Counted from the stretch's first letter, positions 46,750-58,892 are shown. The stretch: DNA of 64,000 bases from Timema cristinae (GCA_039000515.1 JBCFYV010000001.1:33440061-33504060), one strand, 5' to 3'. Numbers and translations: made by a program. Notes: generated by a model from the sequence alone, not told the origin.

Positions 46750-46995
46750 TGTACCGGGTTCGATCCCCGGCACCTCCAGAATTTATCTGTGAAGCAGTGG
46801 GTCTCTAAGGGGGTCCACTCAGACTCGTGATGACAAATGAGGAGCTACTTGAATAAATAAGTAGCAGCTCGGTTCTAAAAAACTGATATTAGCGGCCGGA
46901 GGTTTAGTTGTGCTGACCACATGACACCTTCTATCTGCAAATGTTCGTACTATCATCGCTTGGTCGGTCTAACTTGATAACGGGCTCACGCCATG
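46750..46995 (+). repeat. Interspersed repeat with tRNA-like B box and GTGCTGACCACATGACACC
   Basis: GTACCGGGTTCGATCCCCGG at 46751 resembles a B box; downstream TTAGCGGCCGGAGG and GTGCTGACCACATGACACC recur in diverged form at 2357-2475. Probably a further SINE family. Confidence 0.5.
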
Positions 46996-46999
46996 GAGT

Positions 47000-47900
47000 T
47001 TAGTTAGCTACTCGTTGACTCAGAAGTTGTGGATGAAAGGTTAAAAGCCCAGTGTGTTGCAAAGGAAGTAGTTCTACATAATGCCCCCTTCTCCAATTTA
47101 CCTTAATGCTAAGCTATTCTCTTTCATTTATCATGGAATAAGCCGTTAATAACCCTTGCATTGAAAGAACAATAAAATAAATACAATTCTAATTGAATGG
47201 ATGAGAGGAAAAAGGAAAAGATTCAGTGCATCCCAATTTTCAGAAAAACTATAAAATTGATTACTCCTGAAAGTAAACATTCTACTTAAATACTTACAAT
47301 TAACCAACGGTAGCACTAAATGAGCAGAAAACTTCTTTACATTGTTTTAAAAAAGAATTAAAAAAGGAGCGTTATACTTAAATTAATTTGGTGGAATGTC
47401 TTCCTTTTACTCCTCAACATATTTAAAGTGTGGGGATGATTTTAAATTAATGTATTCCCTGTAAAAATCGTTTTTATTTCCTAATTAAATCATTATTGGA
47501 GTAACATTTGTAACATATCTTTCATTAAAAAGTGAATATGAATAATAAAGTTTTTTTGAAAAACACGAAAAAAGTAACAAAAAAACTTTGTCTTAATCTA
47601 ACCATACAAAATTTAAAAAGGACAAAAATGCTTACACAAAACACATAGAAATTCTAGTGTTCACTATCAGTGTGTCCTATTTTTCTCTAGTCGCTATCCT
47701 TGTGAATTTAGTCAGCTTGAGCAGGAGTTATTGGCCACAGAAAAATGATGTCGCAGAACTCCTTGTGTTCATCGGGAACACAGTACAAAACTTTTCAGAG
47801 AGTTTTTTTTTTTTTTTTTTAGTTAAAAGAAACATTTCCACTATACACAGGAGTTTAGGGAAGTGCAACGCTACTACGACCTTTATACAGTTTGAACACA
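47000..47900. other. Intergenic sequence, nothing recognised
   Basis: A poly-T run near 47805; no gene or repeat named. Confidence 0.45.
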
Positions 47901-48155
47901 TCACCTAAGGGTACGGCCAGACTGAGCGCGCGAGAGACTAAAATATAAAATAGAACACATTGGTTGTAATGGGGGGTGGCCACACTGGAGCGAGCGAGCG
48001 AGCGAGCGCGCTCGACCCGATACAGTCTAGTTTACAGGCGCTAGGCAATATTATTGTATGTTGGTTCATTGAGTGCTGGGGAAACTTCTCATTTTGACAT
48101 GATATTTGACTTTTTTCTATCAGTGATAGGTTTAACACACTTGCTATTAATGGCC

Positions 48156-48442
48156 CGGTGACCTGGCGGTCTAGGGGTAAGGTGTCAGACTTCTGTGCTG
48201 GCGGCCGGGGTTCAATCCTCGGTCCCGGCACAGATTTATCTGATTACCAAACCCTTCCTTCACCTCTGGCAAGACATCTTGTGAATGTGGGGAAAGCCAG
48301 GCCTCCACCGTGGTTCGGATTCCACGTTAAACTGTAGGTCCTTCATTTCATCTCACAATCACCCTACCATTACACATTAGCGTAAGTGCATATAACCCGA
48401 ACGGGAAGTAAGATGCGGTGCTAATAATAATAATAATAATAA
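48156..48442 (+). mobile_element. Full-length SINE, head 1 / tail A
   Basis: A box CGGTCTAGGGGTAAGG, B box GGTTCAATCC, tail and (TAA)n. Short likely duplication TAATGGCC at 48148-48155 and 48443-48450. Inside the PIF-like element. Confidence 0.9.
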
Positions 48443-48851
48443 TAATGGCCTAATTTAATTGGTAAGACCATAAATAATATAATGTATATATCTAAACCCG
48501 ATATGTTAAAATACTTCAATATTATAATCAAAGTAGGCCTTTACAAATAAGAATCACCATTAGTTTGGAGAGAGTATGAAAAAACCACAACAATAAATAA
48601 GTTTTAAAAATCACCTTAAGTTCACTGAGCCAAGATTCGAACCTTTCGAGTGCAACGCACCATTCTGCCACTGGTGCGGCAAATCTGATTTTAAAACACT
48701 TCAGTACAGTACCATACGCATTTCTCAATTTATTAATTGGATGCACTTCTACTTTTTTCTTTTTTATAAATACACAATATTTTCTGTAAGAATTTTCGAG
48801 GAGCAGAGATGTACTAAGTATGTTTGACAGAGACATCTTCTCTAACTAGGG

Positions 48852-49138
48852 GGGAGGGGGGTGCGGTGACCTAGTGGTCTAGGGGTAAGGTGTCAGACTT
48901 CTGTGCTGGCAGCCGGGGTTCAATCCTCGGTCCCAGCACAGATTTATCTTATTTCCAAACCCTTCCTTCACCTCTGACAAGACATCTTGTGAATGTAGGG
49001 AATGCCAGGCCACCACCGTGGTTCGGATTCCACGTTAAACTGTAGGTCCTTCATTTCATCTCACAATAACCCTACCATTACACATTAGCGTAAGTGCGTA
49101 TAACCCGAACGGGTAGTAAGACGCGGTGCTAATAATAA
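48852..49138 (+). mobile_element. Full-length SINE, head 1 / tail A
   Basis: Target duplication TCTAACTAGGG at 48841-48851 and 49139-49149. Complete A box, B box, body and tail. Inside the PIF-like element. Confidence 0.93.
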
Positions 49139-49269
49139 TCTAACTAGGGTCCGCTAATTACGCGCTCGCTCGCTCGCCAGTTTGGCCACCCAGTCGCTTG
49201 CGCGCTCGCTCGCTCGCTCACGCGCTCGCTTGCACGCTTGGCAGTCTGGCCGAACCCTAAGGGTTCGTC

Positions 49270-50000
49270 AATGAATGAATATGCTTGTACATAACTATTA
49301 TGATCTTATCTGCACACTAGGTGTCTGTATTTACTGATTAGAAATGTTTAATTACACCAAACACTTGTTGTACTTTCCTTGAAAGTATCAAGCCACCAAC
49401 CCTTGAACTCAGTGATACCTATTTGTTGTGTGCAAGAAAATAAACATGCCTGGAATCTTTTCCTTTTACACAGCATTCAATTATTGAAGGTTTGTTTACA
49501 TACATTAGAAATGAAGGGATGTTTTCTTTCTTTAGATCAATTAATGCAGCTTTGGTTCGGCTACAAAATGGCTATCTCCGTTTGAAATGGCAAAAATGTA
49601 GAATCTTTTCCATTTTTATCTCATCCATTCAATTGTAAAAGCTCAGTGTATCCGTCACCTGAACGATCAATCAGTCGGATTGGCCCCTCCGAAGTATCTA
49701 AACGGGCTTATCAACCACCCCTCTGCCTTTAGTTGTATCCAATATGGTTGGATGAGTCAGCAGTAACCTAACCACGCGTGACGTGACCGAATCAAATACA
49801 TTAAGACGATGGATGACTTCATTCATATTTGCCCTTGACGGGACACGAACAAGTTTCATGACTAGGTCCAAGGAGATAATCACAGGAGAAGTATCGGCCA
49901 AAATGGTATAAAAGGTTTACTCTACAGTCTACACTAGAATTTCTGGTAGGAGAACACACAAACATGTGAGTGCACCAAACATCGAAAACATGTTACTAAA
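49270..50000. other. Intergenic sequence, nothing recognised
   Basis: A short open frame at 49379-49585 has no recognisable domain; no gene called. Confidence 0.45.
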
Positions 50001-50004
50001 TCAT

Positions 50005-50195
50005 TAGTCCTAAATAGTGTCTGTCTACTGTGCTAAGGATTCTGGTTTTAATTTCCGGCATGGCTGAAAAACTTATCTTTAGTGAAATGTAGGTTCTCTC
50101 TTTCACGGTGATAAACTATCGGTCTGGGGCTGGGTGTTGTGTCTGTTATGGATTCAAGTTAGCTTATAGTTCATGTGCTAATCAAAATCAATCAT
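50005..50195 (+). repeat. SINE, head 3 / tail B, old
   Basis: TAGTGTCTGTCTACTGTGC, CCGGCATGGCTGAAAAAC, GGGCTGGGTGTTGTGTCTG; the tail is decayed. Confidence 0.72.
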
Positions 50196-50209
50196 GCTAA
50201 TTTTTTGTC

Positions 50210-50452
50210 GAGCCTTACTACCCGTTTGGGTTATACATACATGTACTAACTACACTAATGTGTTAGGCATGAAGAAGGTTGAATTATGAGGAATTATACC
50301 AGAATTTGCGTGGATGGAGGGTGGAAACTCCTTTCGAATAAATCATCCTCAGAACACGCAACTAGGATTCCAACGCCAATTTTTCCGTAATCGTAAATCT
50401 AGTCTATTGTGAGAATGTCACCCTGGACCATTCGACCACCGGAGTGGGTTAT
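50210..50452 (-). mobile_element. SINE, head 2 / tail A, reverse, old
   Basis: CCTTACTACCCGTTTGGG at the tail end, GAGGGTGGAAAC, and a head ending CACCGGAGTGGG. Confidence 0.75.
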
Positions 50453-50604
50453 TATTTTATATATATTAAAATTATCTGTCAAAAGGGACAGCTGAAGGAA
50501 GACCACATGAGTTTACGTGATCTACTAAATATACTTAACTATGATTATTTGGCCAGCCATATCTAGGTATGACTTTTGACAGGTAGTATCAACTTTATAA
50601 CTGT

Positions 50605-50835
50605 AGTCCGATACCTTAGCAAAGTCAGTAGCGTGTCTGTATACTTAATCAAAGCTCCGGGTTCAATTCTCTGCATGGCCGAAAAACTTATAATTGATGA
50701 TTGAGGGTTTGCACTGTCACAGGGATGATTGGCTGGTTGTTTTGTCTGTTCTAAATTTAAGTTAGTTTATAAGTCGTGTTCTGATAAAATCAGGCAGCTC
50801 AGAAAGTGCACGTTAAATACCTCAAATATATGAAA
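50605..50835 (+). mobile_element. SINE, head 3 / tail B
   Basis: A-box-like GTCAGTAGCGTGTCTGTA, B-box-like GGGTTCAATTCTC, body GTCTGTTCTAAATTTAAG and tail CTGATAAAATCAGGCAGCTC to ACGTTAAATACCTC. Confidence 0.82.
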
Positions 50836-51084
50836 ATTAAATTTAATAATTGTAAGGCAAACCTAATCTGTTAATGTTTTTTTAATATTTCCGGTAATGT
50901 TGGGAACTGAACATTTATTTCGTTTAGTATGCTTTGAAAGTACTCTAGTATTTTTGGTAGTTTTGGAAGCGAGTCAATAAAATCCGTGTATTATCGGGGG
51001 ACGGTGACACTTAAAATGAGGCACCCTTCTTTTCCATTTTGCCTGTCTATACGTTTAACCTAACCTTTTGTTATTAATAACACC

Positions 51085-51320
51085 CGCTTCGGTGGCCAGG
51101 CGTCCCTCTCACAATAGACTGGACTGCCGATTACGAGGAGATTGGGCTTCGAATCCTGGTCGGGTGTACTGAGATTTTTTTCCTAAATAGTTTTCCCCAC
51201 TCCACCTTACCACAATTTGGGTACACTTCCTCCAGATACAGCCTTTATCATCCTAAACACATTAGAGTAATTAGTACATAAGCGTATAACCCAAACGGGT
51301 AGTAAGAAGCGGTGCAAAAA
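51085..51320 (+). mobile_element. SINE, head 2 / tail A
   Basis: ACCCGCTTCGGTGGCC, GGCTTCGAATCCTGGTCGGG, body and tail ACCCAAACGGGTAGTAAG. Confidence 0.82.
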
Positions 51321-51344
51321 AATAGTTGAGTAGGCTATTTTTTA

Positions 51345-51600
51345 TTCTATCTCCGTATCTTACTACTCGTTAGGGTTAAACGCTTATGTGCTAATCAGAC
51401 TAATTGTTTTATGGATTAGAAAGATAATATTTTAGAATAAGTGTACCAGCATTTACGTGAAGGGAAAGTGGAAATCCATATGTAATGCAGTGGGATTTTA
51501 AATTCCCAAAACTCCTGGCTCAAAGTCAAGCACGCCAACAATGATCTAGCTTTGTAGATCTCCCTTTCACTTAGGCTTTCACCCACTAAGCTACTCAACT
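51345..51600 (-). repeat. Old head 2 / tail A SINE, reverse
   Basis: CGTATCTTACTACTCGTTAG and AATAAGTGTACCAGCATTT survive; the head region is unrecognisable. Confidence 0.55.
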
Positions 51601-51864
51601 GTGATTGGACTGGTTAGTGATTGAAGTCACGCACTGGTTAGTAACGGGTTGTTACTTATGCTTTGCACACGGTGCTACGCAAAAGTGACGGAATTTCAAT
51701 TAGTTTCTTACTATCTAGCTGCAAGCAACTTCCTCGGGCCTATATAATAGTGGATTTAGTTCTCTTTATTAGTACAGATATAAGAGACGTAACAAAGGAA
51801 GATGTTGGATTCACCCAGAAATCGAAAAGAATATAAACTATATACTATTCGTCATGGATATAAG

Positions 51865-52012
51865 GAGTCGTCTATAAACTACTTAACGCTTTCTTCTTGC
51901 CATTTTAGCCGCCCCCCCCCCCCCCTTCCCATGTGACACTGTGTAGATATTTAGCCTAGATTCACCCCGACCCCCCCCCCCTCCCACGCAACTTGTACTA
52001 CGTAACTTTTCT
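51865..52012. repeat. C-rich MITE-like repeat with GTCGTCTATAAACTAC end
   Basis: Begins GGAGTCGTCTATAAACTAC and contains long C runs. It corresponds, inverted, to 54545-54650, which ends GTGGTTTATGGACGACCCC. Such GGGTCGTCCAT-ended, G/C-run-bearing repeats are seen in many insect genomes. Confidence 0.55.
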
Positions 52013-52599
52013 CGCCAAGAATGAATTTTATTATTTCATAGGGATGTTTTGTGATAGTAAAGGAGGGATTCAGATTTAATACTTCTTAAAATCCATTTTA
52101 ATCCTGAATATAAATTATTTCAGAGAGTATTATTATTTATGGATAGCTACACATACAAACAGATAAAGACAGACAAATACGTCGAGCTCAAATTCCTCAG
52201 GTCCACGAGGAAAAACCTCTGCTATATTTATGTTATGGATGTCAGGTTTGCGATCTGAGTAATAGCACTACTATATGCTGACTAGGATGGCCCTTTTCTA
52301 TAGTAGCACTACATGATGGTGTAAAGTGCCCACATTAGATGCTTGACGTTGCGGGAAGACATAGTTCTTAATATTGTGCACTTTTTGTTATAGTCATATT
52401 ATCATCATATAAAGAGCTATTTTAAAGAATTCTAGGTAGCCTATACAACTTTTATAAATTATTATTGGATTAGTCTACAATTTTACTTTAGTTAACCTAT
52501 CAATACCTAGACTCATGTTTTGTTCCACTCTCGAAAAAGACTAGATGGCCAATGAAGCGGAGATCGGGGCTCGAATACTAAAAAGGTGGAATTTTAAAT

Positions 52600-52760
52600 A
52601 AAATCTACCAGAATTTGCATGGAGGGGTAGTGGGAAATTGTTTAGGAAAAGCAACCCTCAGTAGACCTGACTGGTATCTGAACCTATATCCCCAGCATCG
52701 GCCATCCAGTCTACTGAGAGAATGACAATTTGACAATGCGGCCACCGTAGCGGGTGTATA
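52600..52760 (-). repeat. Old head 2 SINE, reverse
   Basis: TGCATGGAGGGGTAGTGGG, AACCCTCAGTAGACCTGAC and a head CGGCCACCGTAGCGGGTG. Confidence 0.65.
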
Positions 52761-52769
52761 ATAGTTGCA

Positions 52770-54540
52770 GTTATATACATACACACTAGGTTTATCAGAA
52801 GGGAAGAGGTATGGGCTTAAATACACCCAACTTTTGAAAATAATTAATGATATTTGAAGCTTTACTTTTCATAACATGCTGCTGGTACGAAGAAATAACA
52901 CTATTGATGGACTCCTCAAACTTACCTTGAGATACATTCTGTATTTTTACTTCTTTCCATTTCACTACATCATTTTGAGATCTTACAGTGTTTTTTTTTT
53001 CTGGATATCGCTTTTTATACGCAAGCAATGAACAAGTCTCCTATTTTTGAAGAAATTATTTTTGTTTTTATACAACATAAGCGATTATTCATGGCCTATG
53101 TAAAACAATGTGCAGTAGGAATCTAAATTATACTCAAACTCAACTATACTTATAAATTAATGCAACTTCGACTGACAGCTGTTATCCAACTAAAAACACG
53201 TGAGGGGGTCAGTAATTAGACAAATCTAAACAAGTGCCGTGAGTATAAACATGTCACTGTCATCAGCATGAAAATATGTGTTTTCGAATGTGCTTGGCAT
53301 TTAGTAGTCTCTGGCAGACAATGACACCTAAGCGCATTCGAAATATTTATAAACAAAAAGTGATAAACTTGCATTTTCAGCGCCACAGATATTCGGAAGT
53401 TACCCATAATGTGACAAATAAAACCCTCCCCTTTAATTATAATCCCTATTTACAATAATCCATACGTCACTATTCTAACATTATTCCTACTTCTAAATAG
53501 TATCACCTCTTTGGCGTGTATTTAAAAGGTTCTTTTATTTTGTTATTGACGTGGTGTTGAAAATAAGTGGTATTAATTAATGCCGGGATGTAAAATTTTT
53601 ACAATCATGAGAAAAGAAGAAAAAAGGACTTGTTCTACAACTTATTACCAGTTTGAGATTATAAAAGATGTACACCAGGATCTTGATTACTACTTGAAGA
53701 GATTGTGAGGACATGCATATATTTCAGTAAACATAAAGAGATATGTACATATGATCGAGTTCTCGACTACAGATGGTCTAGGGTGAGAAGTTTCAATTTT
53801 CTTATACTATTGCGGGACTGAGGATGACTTTAAAAAAGTAAATAATAGGTGGATGTGAGCAGTGTGGCTATTTTGTTTGACTCAATGAAGTCTAAATGGG
53901 TTAGGGTAAATAATAAACTTTCTGTGCCATAATTTTGGACGTGGTTGAACTTAGGTATATATGTTGGTTTTATTTTGCCTTGAAATGTAAAGAAAAAGGT
54001 TTTTTTTAATCGAATGATTTAAATTGAATTAAGATTGTGATATAATAATTATCGATTTGACAACAAAACAGATGTTATATAAATATATTAATATTGAATT
54101 TTTAAGAACACAAAAATCTAGCTTTGTTTGTTAACCTAGATATGTGAATTAACGGAGCTCCGCAGGCAGGTTAAAAATTCAGAATACATGATTAACCAAA
54201 CACATAACATAAAACAGTTTTTTTTTGTTTTGTTTAGTATTTCATGATAACCTTTTAATTTTTTTTCCATTATAATATAAACTTTAAGTATAAGTGCCTA
54301 TCTAAACCCAGAGGTCCCGAGATTAAGTTCCTCGTGCAACTGAGCTAATAAAATAAACTATTTTTTATATATATAACAACCTTAGGAGAATTATATATAT
54401 ATATAAATATATTTAATAAAATAAAGTGTTTTTTTTCCTCCCTTTCATTTTTTTTTCACAATAAGTGTTTTTATCAAAGGTGAAAACATGAAAAATAGTA
54501 TTATTTTTCAACATTAGAATTAGAATTTAAGCCCTGTGTT
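52770..54540. other. Intergenic sequence, nothing recognised
   Basis: Short open frames at 52795-53028 and 53216-53458 have no domain. No gene called. Confidence 0.45.
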
Positions 54541-54544
54541 AAGT

Positions 54545-54650
54545 AACACGTTGATGTACCCCAACCTCTCCCCATGTAACAGCATGTAGACACTAGAGCT
54601 CACCCCTCTACCTCTCCCCTCAAAGCGTTACGTGGTTTATGGACGACCCC
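54545..54650. repeat. MITE-like repeat ending GTTTATGGACGACCCC
   Basis: Inverted relative of 51865-52012, with matching terminal 20 bp and CT-rich interior. Its left terminal repeat is eroded. Confidence 0.5.
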
Positions 54651-54716
54651 TAAGAGACGTAACCAAAGAAGATGTTGGATTCACCCAAACATTGAAAAGA
54701 ATATAAACTGTAGACC

Positions 54717-55510
54717 AGTGGCAGCTCGTGTATAGGCCCTGCGGAACTGCAGCACCCCTATTTCCACTTGATACTATCGATAACATTTAATATGATGAGG
54801 CCTTTTTTATTTAATTCTGTCTTTATTTTTGTAGTACAATATATATTCCTTAAGCTTAATGTCAGTACTTCAGTAGCCATCCCCAGTTTATGAAAAATAT
54901 ACAAAAATCTTTGTATGGAACTGTGCGCTTCACAGTGCCAGCGACGTGGTGTTTGACTGTTGTTCGCATGCAAATAGAGGAGAGGAGTGGGGAGGAAGGC
55001 CGGACTGCCAGGTAGAGAGATCACTGTTGCTCTCGCAGTGCCGGCTCTGGCGTGATGGTGGAAGGAAGTTTTTTTTTTACTCAGCGTGTGTTTGCTTAAA
55101 AACCGTGTACCATATTCTTGAATGTGATAAAGTGTAGAAGAGTGTAGTTAGATAATTTGCTTCAGCTATTCTATTTGATTCTTTTTTAATTATTATTTTA
55201 ATTAACAGAAAGACTAAATGCGCTTTCAGTACTTTCAATGGAGAAAAATTTCCTCAATTATCATCCAGAGATCAAGGAGAAAATTATTGAACTTTTTGCG
55301 CAAATTAAAACAAGAAGAATGGATTTCATTTTTAGGTGAATAGATTTTGAACTGTAACAATTTAAGTTAAAGTAAGTGAAAGAAGATTTTTTGTTAAGAT
55401 TTTATCAAGTTCCTAAATAAATTTTCTTTTTATGCATGTTTTTTTTTTCCTTTTACACAATTTTAAAACAAAGGCTAAACATTTTCCCTAATTTTAGCTA
55501 CGAGCCACAC
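54717..55510 (+). mobile_element. Decayed hAT element flanked by a 30-bp direct repeat
   Basis: Ends CAGTGGCAGCTCGTGTAT and, in reverse complement, CAGTGTGGCTCGTAGCTA. It carries the transposase C-terminal fragment at 55204-55338. Both flanks contain CAAACATTGAAAAGAATATA and AACTGTA, far longer than the 8-bp duplication hAT makes. Confidence 0.65.
55204..55338 (+). pseudogene. hAT (ZMYM/TTF-type) transposase C-terminal fragment
   Basis: Reads RLNALSVLSMEKNFL, then IKEKIIELFAQIKTRRMDFIF and stop. ERL-AL--LSIEK and a basic RRMDF end mark the C-terminus of this hAT group. The rest of the transposase is absent. Confidence 0.7.
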
Positions 55511-55579
55511 TGCTCCAAACATTGAAAAGAATATAAACTGTAAAACATTCGTCAGAAAAGTGGGACATAATAAACTGTA

Positions 55580-56560
55580 GACATTTCGTAGTGGCAAAAG
55601 AACTTCGTCAAACTGATGCAAAATGTATAGCGTTGTACAGAGTGTTGAAAGAAAGTAACCCTAAATAATACATTAAATGTTAGAAACTTTTCATTCATAT
55701 GATTGAGTTTGTAACTAAGGTAGTCCGGTGACTAGCAAGTTGAGTTTCCAGTAACTAGTCATGAACGCGTCGTAAATCGGTTATCAAACATAACCCGTGA
55801 GCGGACCGTTATTGAAAAACATTGCGATGACGCTTAATCTACTGGTTGGTAATTTAGGTTCTACTCGCGTCACTTTTGAGTTTTATTTGATTAGCTCCAT
55901 GGGCGAATAGCTTAGCCATAACCAGCATATGTAACTAATGTAAACTCAAGTTGTTTACCGTTAATGTTACACTGACCGCACAATCCCGGCCAGCCAGACA
56001 ACTTCCTGCACTCTCTGATAACAATGCAAGGCCAATACTAGTCGGGTCATGCAACGGTTTTATTTACCTTTTATTATGTCCAACATTTGAAATATGTATA
56101 AAATTCGCAAAATATTTGCAATTTTTCCACTTTTTGGTTGTTTTTTTTATTAAATTAATGAATTATCGTAAAGATTAGAGCAACAGATATGCATCAGACT
56201 AGAAAGAAAAAAACACTTCATGACATCAGAATACAATCGATCCATACCAACCGGCGGCCGCGGTCTGTTGGCGAAGATAATGCCAAATTCTGCTGATAGA
56301 TAGATTGCTAAATACAATAATGTATTCAAAATTATCACGTGGCAGCTGAACAAGTTTAGAGCTATTGTAATAAACACTGCGAGTATATAGGAATTTATTT
56401 TAAAACTTTAACGGCTTTAAACTCCAAGTAATAAATGTTTCCCCAGGTTTTTGAATCACCTCCTTCCACCATGTATTGATATATCCTACAATTTCACTAT
56501 TTTTCTCTTCTTATAACGTACACGTGGAGTTGTCAAACCTAGCCTCAACTTAAGCGGTAT
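55580..56560. other. Intergenic sequence, nothing recognised
   Basis: An AT-rich stretch with short unsupported frames (for example 56150-56377 minus). Confidence 0.45.
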
Positions 56561-56589
56561 ACTCACTTTGCCACAACTTTCTTTTGAAT

Positions 56590-56760
56590 CGTTCGACACA
56601 TTGGCTCAGGTGGTAGCGTGTCTGTTTACTGAACTAAAGGTCATGGGCTTGATTCCCGCATGTCCGAAAATGTCTCATTGGTGAAATGTGTGTTTCATCT
56701 TTCAGAGTGATGAATTAACTTCCGGGGACTGGATGTTGTGCCTGTTCTAAATGAAATTGA
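56590..56760 (+). repeat. SINE, head 3, partial tail
   Basis: A-box-like CTCAGGTGGTAGCGTGTCTG, B-box-like GGGCTTGATTCCCGC, GGTGAAATGTGTG, GGATGTTGTGCCTGTTC. Confidence 0.75.
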
Positions 56761-57071
56761 AAATGAAATTTCATTTGAATTCAAATCTGGCGCCGTCGAA
56801 AGTGGATATTAATATTTGATTTGAGAAAACATAAAAACCGTTTGTCAAATTGAAGTAAGCAAACATAATTTATCTCTCAGCTATATTTAGCTACGTGGGC
56901 GATATATATATAGATACTGTACACATATTAAATAAACAGTATTTATATATTTGTATGCATGTGTGCCTCTCTAATATTCTCAAATCATTAATTGTGTAAT
57001 TAAAAATACCAGCCTATAGTGAATAGATCGGTTCTAAATAAAATTAAAGATTTTAAATATTAAATAATCTA

Positions 57072-57303
57072 AGTTTGGAGGTTGACTAGGAGTCAGAGTC
57101 TACAATGATCTGGTTTTCTATTGACACATAAGTCATGGTTCAAGTCCCGGCCGAATGTAATGTGATTTTTCTCAAATAGTTTGACATCCTCCTTTTACGT
57201 GAATTCGGGAGGATACCGTATCCTCTGAAATCCTACCTTCCTCATCCTTACCCCATTTGTATAAAAATTTAATATCCCGACGGGTAGTAAGAAGCGATGC
57301 ACG
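57072..57303 (+). repeat. Old head 2 / tail A SINE
   Basis: TCATGGTTCAAGTCCCGGCC, CCTCCTTTTACGTGAATTCG, tail ATCCCGACGGGTAGTAAG. Confidence 0.7.
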
Positions 57304-57445
57304 TAAAACTTATATTTATTTATATAAAATGTTTTAAAATGGTCAAATGTGTTTATAAAACTTTTAACCGACAGCTATTCATAAGATTGTCATTTACTTC
57401 TGTTCAAAATAAGAACATGAGCTTTTATTAATAAGCTGAATTACC

Positions 57446-57690
57446 CACTTCGGTGGCCACGTGGTTACACGCGCTAATTTCGTGTTGGACTAGACTGCTG
57501 AAGACGAGGAGATCGGGGTTCAATCCCGGCCAGGAGTACTAAGGGTGGTTTTCCAAAATAGTTTTCCACTCTCCCTCCACGCAAATTCGGGTGTACTTCC
57601 TTCTAATTAAACCCTTCCAATTTCTGAGACATTAGCGTAATTAGTACATAGGCGTATAGCCCAAACGGGTAGTAAGAGGCAGTGCAAAGC
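57446..57690 (+). mobile_element. SINE, head 2 / tail A
   Basis: CACTTCGGTGGCCACGTGG, GATCGGGGTTCAATCCCGG, CTCTCCCTCCACGCAAATTC, tail AAACGGGTAGTAAGAGGC. Confidence 0.85.
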
Positions 57691-57954
57691 AAATAAAAGT
57701 AAACTGAATTGAAAGGTTAGTAGTAACAACCCTTCTTTTAATTTGATGATCACACAACGATTCATCTCAGGAACATAACAACCACAGTTTAACTCAATTG
57801 GGAAGGTCAACAAGATTTGGACACTTAACTAAACCGTCAACACCACCGCGGATAAAATGGACAGAACAGTCCGATATAAAACGCACCAAGGTGTACAGTC
57901 AGATTCAAATACCTTCTGAAGTGTTCCTTATCTAAAGTCGATAGATTATCCACC

Positions 57955-58095
57955 TGCTAAGATAAAGTTTACGGGCTTGACTCCCGTTATGACTGAAAAG
58001 TATAATTTTTGTGAAATTGGAAATTTCCTTTTCACAATAGATAATTGGCGGATTGAATGTGTTTAATATAGTTTAGTTTGTTAAGACATGAATTT
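57955..58095 (+). repeat. Very old head 3 SINE
   Basis: Weak matches to GGCTTGACTCCCG, GTGAAATTGG and TTTCACAAT phrases of head 3. Confidence 0.4.
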
Positions 58096-58218
58096 AAACG
58101 CTCATCGTTTTAAGAACATAGTTAATTTTGTTTTTTAAGAGTTGGAATACTATGCTCGAGTGCCAATGTTGACTATCAGTTAATTAAACTATAATATAGC
58201 TCATTTAAAAAGACAGAA

Positions 58219-58440
58219 ACCCGCCTCGGTGGCGTAGTTAGCTGATGCGCTGGTTTTGTGTTGAGCTAGACTGTGGAGAATAGGGAGATCGAGGTTAGAA
58301 TCTAGGTTGGGTGAACTGGGGGTGGTTTTTTCCTAAATGGTTTTCCACTCTCCATCCACACGTTGGTTCACTTCTTCTACATTCAACCTTACCAATTCCT
58401 AGCCCGTTAGCGTAATTGGTACTTAAGGTGGGGTGCTACT
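58219..58440 (+). mobile_element. SINE, head 2, tail A eroded
   Basis: CCCGCCTCGGTGGCGTAG, GATCGAGGTTAGAATC, TTTTTCCTAAATGGTTTTCC; the tail is shortened to GGTGGGGTGC. Confidence 0.8.
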
Positions 58441-58892
58441 GAGCGTGAGTTTAGGGCAGTAATTATGCAGTTTTTATAGCATAAACATTTTTTAGCCAAA
58501 ATAAATCTAATTTTTCTTCAGTAGAAACATAGAGCTTAATTTTCTTCACATGTTGACTTCAACAGTTGTTGAATATCTGTCATGAGCACAGCGGTATTTG
58601 GTGACAAACTTTTTAAATGAGGAGAAAAAGTTATCATTAAATTACAGAACACCCTTGACAGATATTTAACAATTATTGATATTATCATTTGCGGTGCTAA
58701 AAAAAAAGAGACAGAATTATGATAGTTGCTAATTTTAAGGAGATGTCGCCCCTTTCTCCTGAAGAGATGATGAGAAACAATATTATGGGGTTAGAGGAAG
58801 GAGAACACCTCGATGAACCTCAACCTCACCATACAAAGTCCGAAATACTACCAAACATCTATCCTTGAGGAGTTAAAGAATGTTGTGTGTGT

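Larger units (their letters stand above)
47909..49257. mobile_element. PIF/Harbinger-like element carrying two nested SINEs
   Basis: Long imperfect terminal inverted repeats: GGGTACGGCCAGACTG, then GGGTGGCCACACTGG and a GCGA-rich tract on the left; the right end matches in reverse complement (GGGTTCGGCCAGACTG). TAA flanks at 47906-47908 and 49258-49260. SINEs at 48156-48442 and 48852-49138 lie inside. Without them the element is about 760 bp. No transposase found. Confidence 0.82.

Noticed and set aside
46750..46785. True tRNA gene around GTTCGATCCCC
   Set aside because: No cloverleaf: the acceptor and anticodon stems do not pair. The context is an interspersed repeat.
47281..47345. Signal-peptide exon for the receptor (FSAHLVLPLVN before a GTAAGT-like donor)
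   Set aside because: No in-frame start codon: the only upstream ATG is followed at once by a stop in another frame, and a TAA lies in the candidate frame.
56150..56377. Hydrophobic minus-strand frame that might be a small membrane protein or signal peptide
   Set aside because: No splice donor of the right phase, no family resemblance, and AT-rich sequence yields such frames by chance.
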